DNA of 64,000 nt from Firmicutes bacterium ADurb.Bin193. Its GTDB lineage: Bacteria; Bacillota; Clostridia; Monoglobales; Firm-18. The notes under the pieces were generated by a model. The model made no database searches, was not told the origin of the DNA, and saw only the letters and a program-made list of their open reading frames with translations. Position 1 is the first letter of the stretch. The number at the start of each line of letters is the position of its first letter. The DNA lies in contig MWCQ01000005.1 of assembly GCA_002070105.1 (NCBI GenBank), positions 85,149 to 149,148 of the forward strand, written 5' to 3'. The position numbers and the translations under genes were made by a program. Positions 33,401 to 44,697 of this stretch are shown here, in pieces.

Positions 33401-35689
33401 TCACATTGACGCTTTTTTTGATGATGAACGAATTCGGGCAATAACACTTTCCTGAACTTCCTTTGACAGGGTTACAAAGCGGGCGCTAAGCCCAAACAGC
33501 CTAACCATTAAGTGTCCGTATTTTGAAGGATTGTCCATCGCATCCCGCAGTGTTTCTTCGTTTAGGAAATTAAGCCCCAGCTCTGCTCCTCCCTTTTTGA
33601 AGAAGCCCCTTATGACAGTTGTCAGTCTTTCAAGCCCTTCCTCACCATCAAATAGCGAGGGGTCAAATTCCAGCACATTACTCACGCCGCCCGGGAAATC
33701 TGTAAAATCTATCGCACAAGCCGAATTAAGCAGTTGCGTGATGGTGCCTCTTTCGCCTAATGCAGAAGGTTGAAGCGTACCCGAAGTTATCGGGTCATCA
33801 TACTTCCTTCCGCAGGGCGATGCACCAATATTATTGTTGCCTTTACTATTATTGTAGTCCATGCTAAACAGCATAGGCCAGTAATTGTCACCGTAATAAG
33901 GAGTGCGGGAAGCAAGACAGGATGCAAAAAATGCGGTTTCACTTTTTGTAATGGAATCAACCTCGGGATTATCCTGCCCAAAGCGGGGAAGCTTGTTTAT
34001 AACATACTGCCTTAGCGCCTCTTGATTTTCCCAGTTATTTTTTAATATATCAATAAATTCAGATAATCCGAGTTTTTTATCCTCATATACCAGTTTTTTT
34101 ATTGCATACAGTGAATTTGTTATATCCGCAACCGAGCCCATCGGCTTCGCAACCGCATTATATTTCGGAAGCCCCGCCGTAATATCAACGCCTTTTTCGA
34201 CACCCCCGTGTGTAAGCAATGTAAGCCAGGGTCGGGGAAGAAAGAGGGGTTCAATTCTCTCGTCCTCCTCGGATACCGCAAGCGCACAGTCAATCACATA
34301 CTGTATTTTCTTATGGTATACCTTCATCAGAGATTCAAAAGAATCAAAGCCTTCGGGAATATCATCAAACAGCTTATCCCCTGTAACCATGCAAATTCCC
34401 TTGTTGAGCACAAGCTCCAATACCTTCAGCGGTTTAAGCCCAAGCCCCATTGTTCTGAAATTTGTCCGACCGGGTATCATAACCTCCACACAACCCAGAG
34501 GCGCATAATCCCTTGCATCCTCAATGCTGACACCCTTGTTGGTAAGCGCGAGAATCATAATATCATCGTTGAATAAATCAGGCCGCCCGAATCCCTTCCT
34601 GACAACTTTTGCAACAGAACTCAAAAACTCAGCCGGAGTATTTTTATGTATTCTGACAGACATATCTACGGTTGCTTCTGTCAAAGCCATAGCTTCTAGG
34701 AGCATATATGAAAGCTCGTTTGTTCCATCGGTTCCGTCACTTTTTAATCCGCCTATTGTCATATTGCAGGATGACTGTGGCTTCCAGTTTTTTATAACAA
34801 AGTGGCAAACAATATCCATTGCCTCATCCTTAGTTAAAAAGCCACTTTCAATATCATTTTTCATGTAGGGGTAAAGATACTGATCCAATCTTCCGAAAGA
34901 GCACGCATCACCCCTTGAATCCAGCTGATCCATAAGGTGACTTAAATAGAGCAGTTGCAAGGCTTGAAGAAAATTTTCGGGCGCATGCCTTTTAATATGT
35001 GCCATATTTTGTGCGCCGTTCAGAAGCCGGTTTTTAATGGTTATATCCTCTGTTTCTTCTGCTTTGTTTTTTAATGCGACCGAATAACGATTACAGTAAT
35101 CCGCCAAGGCCTCAAGCAGTCTTTTTATTGCCGTCCATTCATTTTTCTTATCCGGGTCATTTTCCCTTTTAATATTATGCGCAAGCTGTGATACAAGCTT
35201 ATCAATGCCGTTATCTAAAAGTATCTTGTGGTCAGGAAGCGTATGTCCTACAATAAAGCCGTTTGTAAGATTGGCAATGTTATATTTATATATCCATGAA
35301 TAATTGTCCTTGATTTTATTTTTAATTTTTATGTTTCTGCCCTTCCAGTAATTAATTTCTTCATAAACATCCTCGGGATAAACGCAATTTTCGTTATATC
35401 CTTGAACCTCTGGGAAAGCGGCGTTTAATTTCCACAGAGCATCGGGGGACACACCGTTATGAACGGGATATTGCCTGAATACCGGGCCATGAATCCATTC
35501 CTCTTCCAGAATAACTGTATCTGTATTTTGCAAGGCTCTTATAACAACCTCCGCCCTTTTTAAGACGGCGGGAAGGTCGGGGAAATTTTTATAAACCATT
35601 GTGGCTTGCTTACCACGAACGGAAGGATCAAAATCATCCTCCATTGCAGATGCCCGTTTTTTAAAATTCCGTGTATACTCATTCAACAT
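33401..35689 (-). CDS. Glycyl radical enzyme of unknown substrate (PFL2/CutC/dehydratase-like)
   Basis: A 762-residue anaerobic radical enzyme. The thiyl-radical site is in EDARDYAPLGCVEV (Cys, then Glu two residues on), with FNDDIMI before it as in CutC and glycerol dehydratases. The C-terminal radical loop reads VRLFGLSARF, keeping the Gly but with Leu where nearly all members have an aromatic residue (GYS, GFS or GWS). SFGRLDQYLYPY and GGAELGLNFLNEETL are other family landmarks; the last has Gly where ELQ is usual. It therefore looks like an uncharacterised subgroup. TTAGAGGGA precedes the ATG. It lies 23 bases after the DUF1638 gene and overlaps the activase, forming a three-gene operon. 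Confidence 0.9.
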   Translation of the reverse strand: MLNEYTRNFKKRASAMEDDFDPSVRGKQATMVYKNFPDLPAVLKRAEVVIRALQNTDTVILEEEWIHGPVFRQYPVHNGVSPDALWKLNAAFPEVQGYNENCVYPEDVYEEINYWKGRNIKIKNKIKDNYSWIYKYNIANLTNGFIVGHTLPDHKILLDNGIDKLVSQLAHNIKRENDPDKKNEWTAIKRLLEALADYCNRYSVALKNKAEETEDITIKNRLLNGAQNMAHIKRHAPENFLQALQLLYLSHLMDQLDSRGDACSFGRLDQYLYPYMKNDIESGFLTKDEAMDIVCHFVIKNWKPQSSCNMTIGGLKSDGTDGTNELSYMLLEAMALTEATVDMSVRIHKNTPAEFLSSVAKVVRKGFGRPDLFNDDIMILALTNKGVSIEDARDYAPLGCVEVMIPGRTNFRTMGLGLKPLKVLELVLNKGICMVTGDKLFDDIPEGFDSFESLMKVYHKKIQYVIDCALAVSEEDERIEPLFLPRPWLTLLTHGGVEKGVDITAGLPKYNAVAKPMGSVADITNSLYAIKKLVYEDKKLGLSEFIDILKNNWENQEALRQYVINKLPRFGQDNPEVDSITKSETAFFASCLASRTPYYGDNYWPMLFSMDYNNSKGNNNIGASPCGRKYDDPITSGTLQPSALGERGTITQLLNSACAIDFTDFPGGVSNVLEFDPSLFDGEEGLERLTTVIRGFFKKGGAELGLNFLNEETLRDAMDNPSKYGHLMVRLFGLSARFVTLSKEVQESVIARIRSSSKKASM

Positions 35690-35712
35690 AATATTATCCC
35701 TCTAACCTGTTA

Positions 35713-36465
35713 TTATTGGGCTATAGCCTTCCCGACCTTTAAAACCTCGTTGTCATATGAAGGTTCAACACAGAAGCCGGGGGGAACAACAATAAAATCC
35801 TTTTCGTCCCATTTGCCGTTTAGCATGTTATGAAGCAGGGAAGAGTCACCCTCCAAATAGTCATAATTCCACTTCATAAAGTGGGCGCACTCCTTGGTAT
35901 AGTCAATACACTCCTGCGACTGAAGCTCTTTCCAGTTAACATATGTACAATAAGAGTATTTTGTCATCCAGTCCTGTTCGGTCTGTATTAAATAATCCGC
36001 ATTTTCCTCACCGTATTTTTCGGTATATTCTCTGTAAATATTGTCATAACGCTCCTTTGAAGGCATGAGCGTATTTTCGATCCAGCCCGGCGTATACCAA
36101 TAGATTCCGCCGCTGTGGGCGTCAAAGTATTCCCTGTATCTTTCCTTGCTGCCCAGAATAAGAGTGATACAGTCATGCGCCTTCGGAATTACAATCGTAT
36201 GTCTTTTTGACGAAATCCCCGCCGTACCGTTGCTGCAAAGTCCGTAGCCGATAACAATAGCATCAAAAGGCTTGCTGTTACAGCTGTGTATATCGCTTCC
36301 GCAGTCAATCTTATCAATCTCGTCCTGCAATATTTTGCGAAATTTGTCGGGCTCATCGTGAAAGCCCTGCCTGATGTATGTTATATCTATAAAATTAGGG
36401 CATTCGGCGCTTAAAAGCGAAAGCTCACGCTGCAACACCTTACATGCAATCAGTTTAAGGTTCAT
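35713..36465 (-). CDS. DUF1638-family protein
   Basis: A 250-residue protein recognisable as DUF1638 from LKLIACKVLQRELS at the start, VIGYGLCSNGTAG, IPKAHDCITLILGSKERY and GGIYWYTPGWIE. Conserved cysteines (in IACKV, GLCSNG, HDC) could bind a metal or cofactor. From memory, DUF1638 proteins are often encoded near corrinoid methyltransferases, and that is the case here across a divergent promoter region. The ATG at 36465 is preceded by AAGGGG. It is first in the operon with the glycyl radical enzyme and its activase. Function unknown. Confidence 0.85.
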   Translation of the reverse strand: MNLKLIACKVLQRELSLLSAECPNFIDITYIRQGFHDEPDKFRKILQDEIDKIDCGSDIHSCNSKPFDAIVIGYGLCSNGTAGISSKRHTIVIPKAHDCITLILGSKERYREYFDAHSGGIYWYTPGWIENTLMPSKERYDNIYREYTEKYGEENADYLIQTEQDWMTKYSYCTYVNWKELQSQECIDYTKECAHFMKWNYDYLEGDSSLLHNMLNGKWDEKDFIVVPPGFCVEPSYDNEVLKVGKAIAQ

Positions 36466-36485
36466 CAAACCACCCCTTACTTTAT

Positions 36486-36514
36486 ATTAAACTACAAAAA
36501 ACATAAAAATACAA
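36486..36514 (-). promoter_or_regulatory. Promoter for the DUF1638-glycyl radical enzyme operon
   Basis: On the minus strand TTGTAT, a 17-base spacer and TTTAAT lie 21 bases before the DUF1638 ATG. The spacer and the opposing promoter share this 105-base region, so one regulator could control both operons. Confidence 0.5.
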
Positions 36515-36535
36515 CTGTTTTTTTCTTGTTTTGTA

Positions 36536-36544
36536 TGGTATAAT
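36536..36544 (+). promoter_or_regulatory. Extended -10 promoter for the corrinoid operon
   Basis: TGGTATAAT is a perfect extended -10 sequence 27 bases before the activator ATG. A convincing -35 is not seen, which would fit dependence on an activator such as the PocR/AraC protein encoded in the operon. Confidence 0.5.
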
Positions 36545-36570
36545 TTAAGGATGAGAGGAGTGGGGACGGC

Positions 36571-37962
36571 ATGAGGACGATTAATATTGGCGGAAAGAAA
36601 ATTATATGCGATGATGGGGAAAACCTTTACAAAGCCCTGCTTCGCGGAGGCATAAATTTTAACGCGTCATGCGGAGGTGTCGGAACCTGCGGAAAATGCT
36701 ATGTTGATATAGACGGCGTGGGAAGGGTTAAAGCCTGCCAATACTCCGTTAAAGAGGATATTGCATTAAGCCTGTCGGTGCAAAAAATCGAGGCCTTGAC
36801 AAAGGGAATGCTTCGTGATGTAAAGGCCGACAACAAAGCCGCATGTATAGCTGCGGACATTGGTACGACAACCGTTGTCGCATATCTTATAAAAGACGGT
36901 AAGATAAAGGATGCAATAAGCTCGGTAAATTCACAAAAACCCTACGGCGACGATGTAATAACGCGTATAAAATACACAATCGACAATGAGGACGGGACGG
37001 ACAGGCTTCACAGCCTTATTAAAAATCAGATTAAACAAATGGTATCGGAGCTTTCTGAGCGAAACGGGGCTTTGGTAAGCGACATGGCGATTGTCGGCAA
37101 TACGACAATGCTTCATCTGTTTGCCGGTGTGTCGCCCGCGTCAATGGGCGTTGCTCCCTACACTCCCAAATTTACCGAACTTAAAAAAATCGGTAATGCA
37201 ACCTTGTTGCCCTCCCTTTCCGCTTATGTGGGCGCAGACACGGTTGCGGCGATTTTAGCGTCAGGTATGCACCTTTCGGACAAAAAATGCCTATTAATAG
37301 ACATTGGCACAAACGGCGAAATCGCACTGGGTAATCGTGACAAAATCATAACCTGTTCTGCGGCGGCGGGTCCCGCATTTGAGGGGGCGCAGATAAGCTG
37401 CGGCACGGGCGGCGTTGCGGGCGCGATTGACAGCGTTAAAATAAACGGAGGAATAACCTATACAACAATAGGAGGTCTTCCTCCCGTCGGAATCTGCGGA
37501 AGCGGTATTCTTGACACCGTGGCGCAAATGCTGAAAGCGGGGCATATTGACAGCAGCGGGTATTTTGAGGACGAGATCCTATACATAGCCGACGGGGTCA
37601 GCATAACGGCAAACGACATAAGGCAGGTACAGCTTGCGAAGGCGGCGATTGCGGCGGGGATCGGGACGCTTGTTGAGCTTTCAAAAACGGATTTGTCCGA
37701 AATCGAAGTCTGCTATCTTGCGGGCGGGTTCGGAAGCTTTTTGAACAAACAAAGCGCATGCGACATAGGTCTGATTCCGAAGGAGCTTTTGGACAGGGTT
37801 GTTCCGATAGGCAATGCGGCCGGGATGGGCGCCGTACTGTGGAGTGTTTCCGACGAATGTAAAAAAGAGGTTCAAGGGATTACGGACAAAGCCGAATACT
37901 TCGAGCTTTCCGAAAGCAGTATTTTCAACCGTTTGTTTATTGAAAATATGGCTTTTGAATAA
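36571..37962 (+). CDS. Corrinoid protein reductive activase (RACE-type ATPase), short form
   Basis: ATP-driven protein that reduces Co(II) corrinoid back to active Co(I) in methyltransferase systems. The N-terminal [2Fe-2S] domain (about residues 1-80) has the ligand set in ASCGGVGTCGKC plus a later Cys in VKACQYS. The C-terminal ASKHA ATPase begins CIAADIGTTTVVAYLI near residue 91 and shows MAIVGNTTM, LLIDIGTNGEIALG and AAAGPAFEGAQISCGTGG. Known members are about 550-640 residues. At 463 residues this one seems to lack the linker and middle domain between the two parts. GAGGAGTGGGG precedes the ATG. It is first in the corrinoid operon. Confidence 0.86.
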   Translation: MRTINIGGKKIICDDGENLYKALLRGGINFNASCGGVGTCGKCYVDIDGVGRVKACQYSVKEDIALSLSVQKIEALTKGMLRDVKADNKAACIAADIGTTTVVAYLIKDGKIKDAISSVNSQKPYGDDVITRIKYTIDNEDGTDRLHSLIKNQIKQMVSELSERNGALVSDMAIVGNTTMLHLFAGVSPASMGVAPYTPKFTELKKIGNATLLPSLSAYVGADTVAAILASGMHLSDKKCLLIDIGTNGEIALGNRDKIITCSAAAGPAFEGAQISCGTGGVAGAIDSVKINGGITYTTIGGLPPVGICGSGILDTVAQMLKAGHIDSSGYFEDEILYIADGVSITANDIRQVQLAKAAIAAGIGTLVELSKTDLSEIEVCYLAGGFGSFLNKQSACDIGLIPKELLDRVVPIGNAAGMGAVLWSVSDECKKEVQGITDKAEYFELSESSIFNRLFIENMAFE

Positions 37963-38039
37963 AAAAATACAATAAATATTAAAAATGTTCAATAAACTTT
38001 TTGTTTAAGGTGTTATTATATATAAAGCGGTGATTTTTA

Positions 38040-39299
38040 TTGGAAGATAATCGTGATAATTTAAGGCTTATGCAGACAATTGAGCGGCAGCTTAAACAGT
38101 TCTCGGTCGCGACCGGAGTTAACTGCGTATGCGTACCGAGGGATGACGAGGGTTTTAACTATGAGGAAGGCTGTAAAATCTGCAAAACCATAAATGAAAT
38201 AACGCAAAAAAAGGTTGACTGTAAAAAGGCGATAACCTACGGTGCATATCAGGCGGAACGCTTCGGCGGGAAATATATCTTTTATTGTCCCATGGGGCTT
38301 ACATACTTTGCATCGCCCGTTTTTTCTGAGGGGAGCGTTTTTGCCGTGGCGGTTGGCGGGCCTGTTTTGCTTGTCGACAAGAACGAATATGTTTCAGAGG
38401 ACATAATAAGCAGACTTGGCATAGAGGATTGCTATGAGCACAGAATAAAAAAGGATATCAGGAATGTCCCCAGGGTATCACCCGAAAGGGTAACCGCAAT
38501 GTCGCAGACATTGTTTTGCGTATGTTCGTTTATAAGCGGTACAAAGCAGCTTCAGTATTTAACCGACGAAGAAACGATCGGCAACGACATGGCGAAATAT
38601 ATAAATTTTATCAGCACCATGGGCGGAAAGCCGTATGAAAGCTCATACCCCATTCAAAAAGAGCGGGAGCTTTTGTCGCTTATATCCGTCGGTGACAGAG
38701 AAAAAGCGCAGGAAATTTTAGATGACATATTAAAGCACATTATCGAATACTCAAACCTTGATTTTGAAAATGCCAAGGCGCGTATTTTAGAGCTTGCGGT
38801 TTTGCTGTCAAGGGCGGCGCTTGAAGGCGGGGCGGATTTGGAGCAAATTTTCGGTATAAACTATAAATTCTTAAACCGTATAAACCAATTTAAGACGGTT
38901 GCCGAGCTTTCGCACTGGCTTTCGGATATAATGGTGCGCTTTACCGACTGTGTGTTTAACATAGTAAATATAAAGCACATGGATACGATTTATAAGGCGG
39001 TTGACTATATAAAGCGCAACTATTCAAGGAAAATCACGCTTGAGGAGGTTGCGGGTCATGTGTTTTTAAGCCCGTCGTATTTTTCCAAGGTTTTTAAAGA
39101 GGAGCTTAAAATAAGCTTTAACAACTATTTGAACCAGATAAGGATAGAAAACAGCAAAAGGCTTCTTTTAAACGACAATATTGATATGATTAAAGTATCC
39201 GAGATGTCCGGCTTTGAGGAACAAAGCTATTATATAAAGGTTTTTAAAAAAATTACAGGCGTAACTCCCGGTCAATACCGGCGAAGGTATGGAAAATAA
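38040..39299 (+). CDS. PocR-domain AraC-family transcriptional regulator
   Basis: A 419-residue regulator. The N-terminal sensor has CKICKTINEITQKKVDCK and FYCPMGLTYFASPVF, the Cys-containing pattern of the PocR ligand domain, which responds to small metabolites or cofactors. The C-terminal ~100 residues form two AraC helix-turn-helix units: ITLEEVAGHVFLSPSYFSKV and VSEMSGFEEQSYYIKVFKK, ending GVTPGQYRRRY. TTG start with GCGGTGA upstream. It lies between the activase and the corrinoid protein genes, so it probably controls this operon, and possibly the divergent radical-enzyme operon. Confidence 0.85.
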   Translation: MEDNRDNLRLMQTIERQLKQFSVATGVNCVCVPRDDEGFNYEEGCKICKTINEITQKKVDCKKAITYGAYQAERFGGKYIFYCPMGLTYFASPVFSEGSVFAVAVGGPVLLVDKNEYVSEDIISRLGIEDCYEHRIKKDIRNVPRVSPERVTAMSQTLFCVCSFISGTKQLQYLTDEETIGNDMAKYINFISTMGGKPYESSYPIQKERELLSLISVGDREKAQEILDDILKHIIEYSNLDFENAKARILELAVLLSRAALEGGADLEQIFGINYKFLNRINQFKTVAELSHWLSDIMVRFTDCVFNIVNIKHMDTIYKAVDYIKRNYSRKITLEEVAGHVFLSPSYFSKVFKEELKISFNNYLNQIRIENSKRLLLNDNIDMIKVSEMSGFEEQSYYIKVFKKITGVTPGQYRRRYGK

Positions 39300-39315
39300 T
39301 TTAGGAGGTAAATAA

Positions 39316-39948
39316 ATGAGCATTTTAAGTGAAATTTCGGAAAATCTGCAAAAGGGTAGAGCAAAGAATGTTAAAGAATTGGTCGCCCGGGCGATCGAAG
39401 AGAAATACACCGCAAAAGAGATACTTGAAGAAGGTCTGCTTGCGGGTATGAGCATTATCGGCGAAAAGTTTAAGAATAATGAGGTTTTTGTACCTGAGGT
39501 TTTGATAGCCGCGCGCGCCATGAATGCTGGTTCCGAAATTCTTAAGCCTCTGCTTGCGGAGGACGGTGTTGAGGCTGTGGGTAAGGTTGTGCTTGGCACG
39601 GTAAAGGGCGACCTTCACGACATCGGCAAAAACCTTGTAAGAATGATGATGGAGGGAAAGGGCCTTGAGGTTATAGACCTTGGCGTTGATGTTTCCGCAG
39701 AGAAGTTTGTCGAAACGGCGATTGCCGAAAAGGCACAGATTATTGCTTGCTCGGCGCTTTTAACAACCACGATGGGCGAAATCAAAACGGTTGTAGAAGC
39801 TGTTGAAAAAGCGGGAATCCGCGACAAAGTAACAATTATGATTGGCGGCGCACCCGTTACGCAGTCTTTTTGCGAAAGCGTTAAAGCCGACATATATACA
39901 CCGGATGCGGCTACTGCGGCGGAGGCTGCCGTTGCGGCAATTAATTAG
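39316..39948 (+). CDS. Corrinoid (methylcobalamin) protein of a methyltransferase system
   Basis: A 210-residue methyl carrier. The N-terminal helical cap (about residues 1-90, LVARAIEEKYTAKEILEEGL) is followed by the B12-binding Rossmann domain with the His ligand motif GDLHDIGKNLV and VIDLGVDV, SALLTTTM and GGAPVT. This matches MtaC, MtbC and MttC-type proteins. TTAGGAGG precedes the ATG. It lies 16 bases after the regulator and 16 bases before the methyltransferase gene, so the three are one unit. Confidence 0.94.
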   Translation: MSILSEISENLQKGRAKNVKELVARAIEEKYTAKEILEEGLLAGMSIIGEKFKNNEVFVPEVLIAARAMNAGSEILKPLLAEDGVEAVGKVVLGTVKGDLHDIGKNLVRMMMEGKGLEVIDLGVDVSAEKFVETAIAEKAQIIACSALLTTTMGEIKTVVEAVEKAGIRDKVTIMIGGAPVTQSFCESVKADIYTPDAATAAEAAVAAIN

Positions 39949-39964
39949 GAATGGAGCTTAAAAC

Positions 39965-40966
39965 TTGAATATTCTAAAATGGATTGACGAAATAATAAAC
40001 GCTACCGTTAAAAAGCCCATGCCTGTATTGTCCTTTCCGGGCGCAAGGCTTTTGGAAATTACGGTTCTTGAAATGATTAAAAGTGCCGACAATCAGGCAA
40101 GGTGCATGAAGGCTGTTGCCGATAGGTTTGATACTTTAGCCTCCGTAAGCCTTATGGATTTGTCCGTTGAGGCGGAGGCTTTCGGAAGCGAGGTAAAATT
40201 CGGCGAAAATGATGTTCCCACTGTTATCGGCTCAATTGTTGATACAAAAGAGGATGCGGAAAATCTGAAAATTCCGCGCGTAGGCGAGGGACGAACGGGC
40301 GTTTGCATAGAGGCTATAAAAAAAGCAAAGGCTTTAATCACCGACCGACCTGTTTTTGCGGGGGTTATAGGGCCCTTTTCCCTTTCGGGAAGGCTTATGG
40401 ACATGACGGAAATTATGGTTAAAAGCCTGACAGAGCCTGAACTGACCCATGTAGTGCTTTCAAAGGCGACCGAATTTATAACCCGATACGCACTTTCGCT
40501 AAAGGCGGCGGGCGCCGACGGACTTATTATCGCAGAGCCTGCGGCGGGACTGCTTTCGCCTGCGATATGCAAGGAGTTTTCAAGCGGTTATGTTAAAAAA
40601 ATAGTCGATGCGGTTTCGGACTACAGCTTTATTGTCATTTACCACAACTGCGGGAATACCCTTCCTCTGATTGATTCAATATTAAGCATTGGTGCAAAGG
40701 CATATCACTTCGGAAATGCGGTTGACATAGAAGAAATTCTTAAAAAAATGCCTAGTGATGTTCCCGTTATGGGGAATTTAAGCCCGTCCGAGCATCTCCT
40801 CGGAGGCACTCCCGCAACCGTTGCAAAGGCGACAAAGCAAATGCTTAAAAAGGCGAAGGGATATAAAAATTATATTCCCTCATCGGGCTGTGACATACCG
40901 CCGCTTACTCCGTTTGAAAATATCGAAGCGTTTTTTGAAACGGTGAAGAATTGGAAATGGGAATGA
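39965..40966 (+). CDS. Zinc-dependent Co-methyltransferase of the UroD/MtaA family
   Basis: A 333-residue barrel protein of the uroporphyrinogen decarboxylase superfamily. The zinc motif of MtaA/CmuA-type methyltransferases is present: His and Cys in IYHNCGNTLPLI and a second Cys in SSGCDIPP. ADGLIIAEPAAGLLSP and VMGNLSPSEHLLGGTP are other landmarks. It would move a methyl group between the corrinoid protein and a thiol, tetrahydrofolate or a methylated substrate. Which direction cannot be said, since it is the only methyltransferase gene here. TTG start preceded by AGGAATGGAG. Whether it is the substrate-facing or acceptor-facing enzyme is open. Confidence 0.85.
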   Translation: MNILKWIDEIINATVKKPMPVLSFPGARLLEITVLEMIKSADNQARCMKAVADRFDTLASVSLMDLSVEAEAFGSEVKFGENDVPTVIGSIVDTKEDAENLKIPRVGEGRTGVCIEAIKKAKALITDRPVFAGVIGPFSLSGRLMDMTEIMVKSLTEPELTHVVLSKATEFITRYALSLKAAGADGLIIAEPAAGLLSPAICKEFSSGYVKKIVDAVSDYSFIVIYHNCGNTLPLIDSILSIGAKAYHFGNAVDIEEILKKMPSDVPVMGNLSPSEHLLGGTPATVAKATKQMLKKAKGYKNYIPSSGCDIPPLTPFENIEAFFETVKNWKWE

Positions 40967-41022
40967 TATTAGCCTAAAGGAAACAGGCAACAGCAAAAAT
41001 TCCAGTCTGTTACAATTATGTA

Positions 41023-41051
41023 TTGACAAATTTTCAATGTTAATTTATCAT
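41023..41051 (+). promoter_or_regulatory. Promoter for bioY
   Basis: TTGACA, a 17-base spacer and TATCAT, with the start codon 38 bases downstream. The short leader leaves no room for a large riboswitch. Confidence 0.65.
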
Positions 41052-41088
41052 TGTAATATACCTGTTTTACTCATCGGAGGATTTTATT

Positions 41089-41643
41089 ATGAAATTTACC
41101 ACAAAGGATTTGCTTTTGGTTTCGGTTTTTACCGCGGTGATGGTGATTTTTGCGCAGATATCGATACCCCTGCCCTTTTCGCCTGTGCCGATAACCCTTT
41201 CAATTTTTGCGGTGTTTATGTCATCAATGCTGTTGGGCATGGTAAGGGGTACGATTGTTCAGATTGTTTATGTTTTGCTCGGCGCGTGCGGCGCACCTGT
41301 TTTTCAGGGTTTTGTCGGCGGACCCGCAAAGCTTTTCGGTCCCACGGGGGGATATATAATTTCATATATTTTTATGGCACTTGTTATGGGTGCGTTAGTG
41401 GAGAGTTTTAAGCTTAAAGGCCGTTTTGCGATGGGCGGCGTTATGCTTATCGGACTTGCTGTATGCTACGGTTTCGGGACCGCATGGCTTTGCAAACTGA
41501 CGGGTATGAATCTTTCAAAGGCTCTTACGCTTGCGGTTATACCCTTTGTGCCGCTTGACCTTGTTAAAATTGCCGTAACCGCTGTCGTTGCTTATGACCT
41601 TAAAGCAAGGCTTCTCAAGGCAAATCTTTTGCCACAGGAATAG
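41089..41643 (+). CDS. bioY: Biotin ECF transporter S component BioY
   Basis: A 184-residue six-helix substrate-binding subunit for biotin uptake, which works with the shared ECF module EcfA/A'/T. PLPFSPVPITLSIFAVFMSSMLLG and QIVYVLLGACGAPVFQGFVGG with LFGPTGGYIISYIFMALVMG are the BioY landmarks. ATCGGAGGA precedes the ATG. It has its own promoter, and DUF4364 follows without a gap. No biotin synthesis gene is near. Confidence 0.92.
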   Translation: MKFTTKDLLLVSVFTAVMVIFAQISIPLPFSPVPITLSIFAVFMSSMLLGMVRGTIVQIVYVLLGACGAPVFQGFVGGPAKLFGPTGGYIISYIFMALVMGALVESFKLKGRFAMGGVMLIGLAVCYGFGTAWLCKLTGMNLSKALTLAVIPFVPLDLVKIAVTAVVAYDLKARLLKANLLPQE

Positions 41644-41652
41644 GTGATGAAT

Positions 41653-42168
41653 ATGTATTACGATGATGTCCAAATACGCCTGATAATTTTATACGCGCTT
41701 TCAAAACTTAAAATATCCGCGTCGGAGGATAGGCTTCAGGAGCTTTTGGTATGGAGCAATATTTTAGATTACTTTACCATGATGGATTTTCTGCTTGATA
41801 TGCAAAACCTCGGTATGATTACCACGGTTTTGATTGAGGATAAGACCTGTTATGACATAACCGTCAAGGGAAGCGAAACGGTAACCATGTTTGAGGATAA
41901 AATACCGATGAGCATAAGAGAGCGTATTTATGACGGAGCTATGCAGATTCTTGACAACATATCAAGGGGAAGAGAGATTGTTACCGACATAGTGCCGATT
42001 GACATGAAAAAATATCTTGCAAAATGCGGAATATACGAGAGAGGGACGCCGCTTCTTGAGATTAATCTTTTCGCGGGGAGCAGGAAGTCGGCGCAGGAGA
42101 TACAAGAGCGCTTCAAAAAAGGTGCGGGAGAACTGTATAGAATTATACTCGAAAAAATCGTTGAATAA
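41653..42168 (+). CDS. DUF4364-family protein
   Basis: A 171-residue soluble protein starting MYYDDVQIRLIILYALSKLK, with FTMMDFLLDMQNLGMITTVL and SIRERIYDGAMQILD. This fits DUF4364, a Clostridia family with a winged-helix-like N-terminus that may bind DNA, though its function is unproven. AGGTGAT before the ATG at 41653 favours that start over GTG and ATG codons just upstream. It directly follows bioY and is probably read through from the same promoter. Confidence 0.77.
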   Translation: MYYDDVQIRLIILYALSKLKISASEDRLQELLVWSNILDYFTMMDFLLDMQNLGMITTVLIEDKTCYDITVKGSETVTMFEDKIPMSIRERIYDGAMQILDNISRGREIVTDIVPIDMKKYLAKCGIYERGTPLLEINLFAGSRKSAQEIQERFKKGAGELYRIILEKIVE

Positions 42169-42173
42169 AACGA

Positions 42174-44633
<2,460 letters not shown>

Positions 44634-44654
44634 GAGCTTGTACGGTGGATAAAA

Positions 44655-44697
44655 ACGGAGCGGACGAAGGCTTTTCTACCGCTCCGAATGGGTTTTT
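44655..44697. terminator. Terminator after dusB
   Basis: CGGAGCGG and CCGCTCCG form an 8-bp stem, followed by a TTTTTAT run on the plus strand. Confidence 0.65.

Noticed and set aside
40967..41088. BirA operator or riboswitch before bioY
   Set aside because: A partial ATGTTAA...GTAAT resemblance exists, but no convincing inverted half-sites. The leader is too short for a riboswitch.
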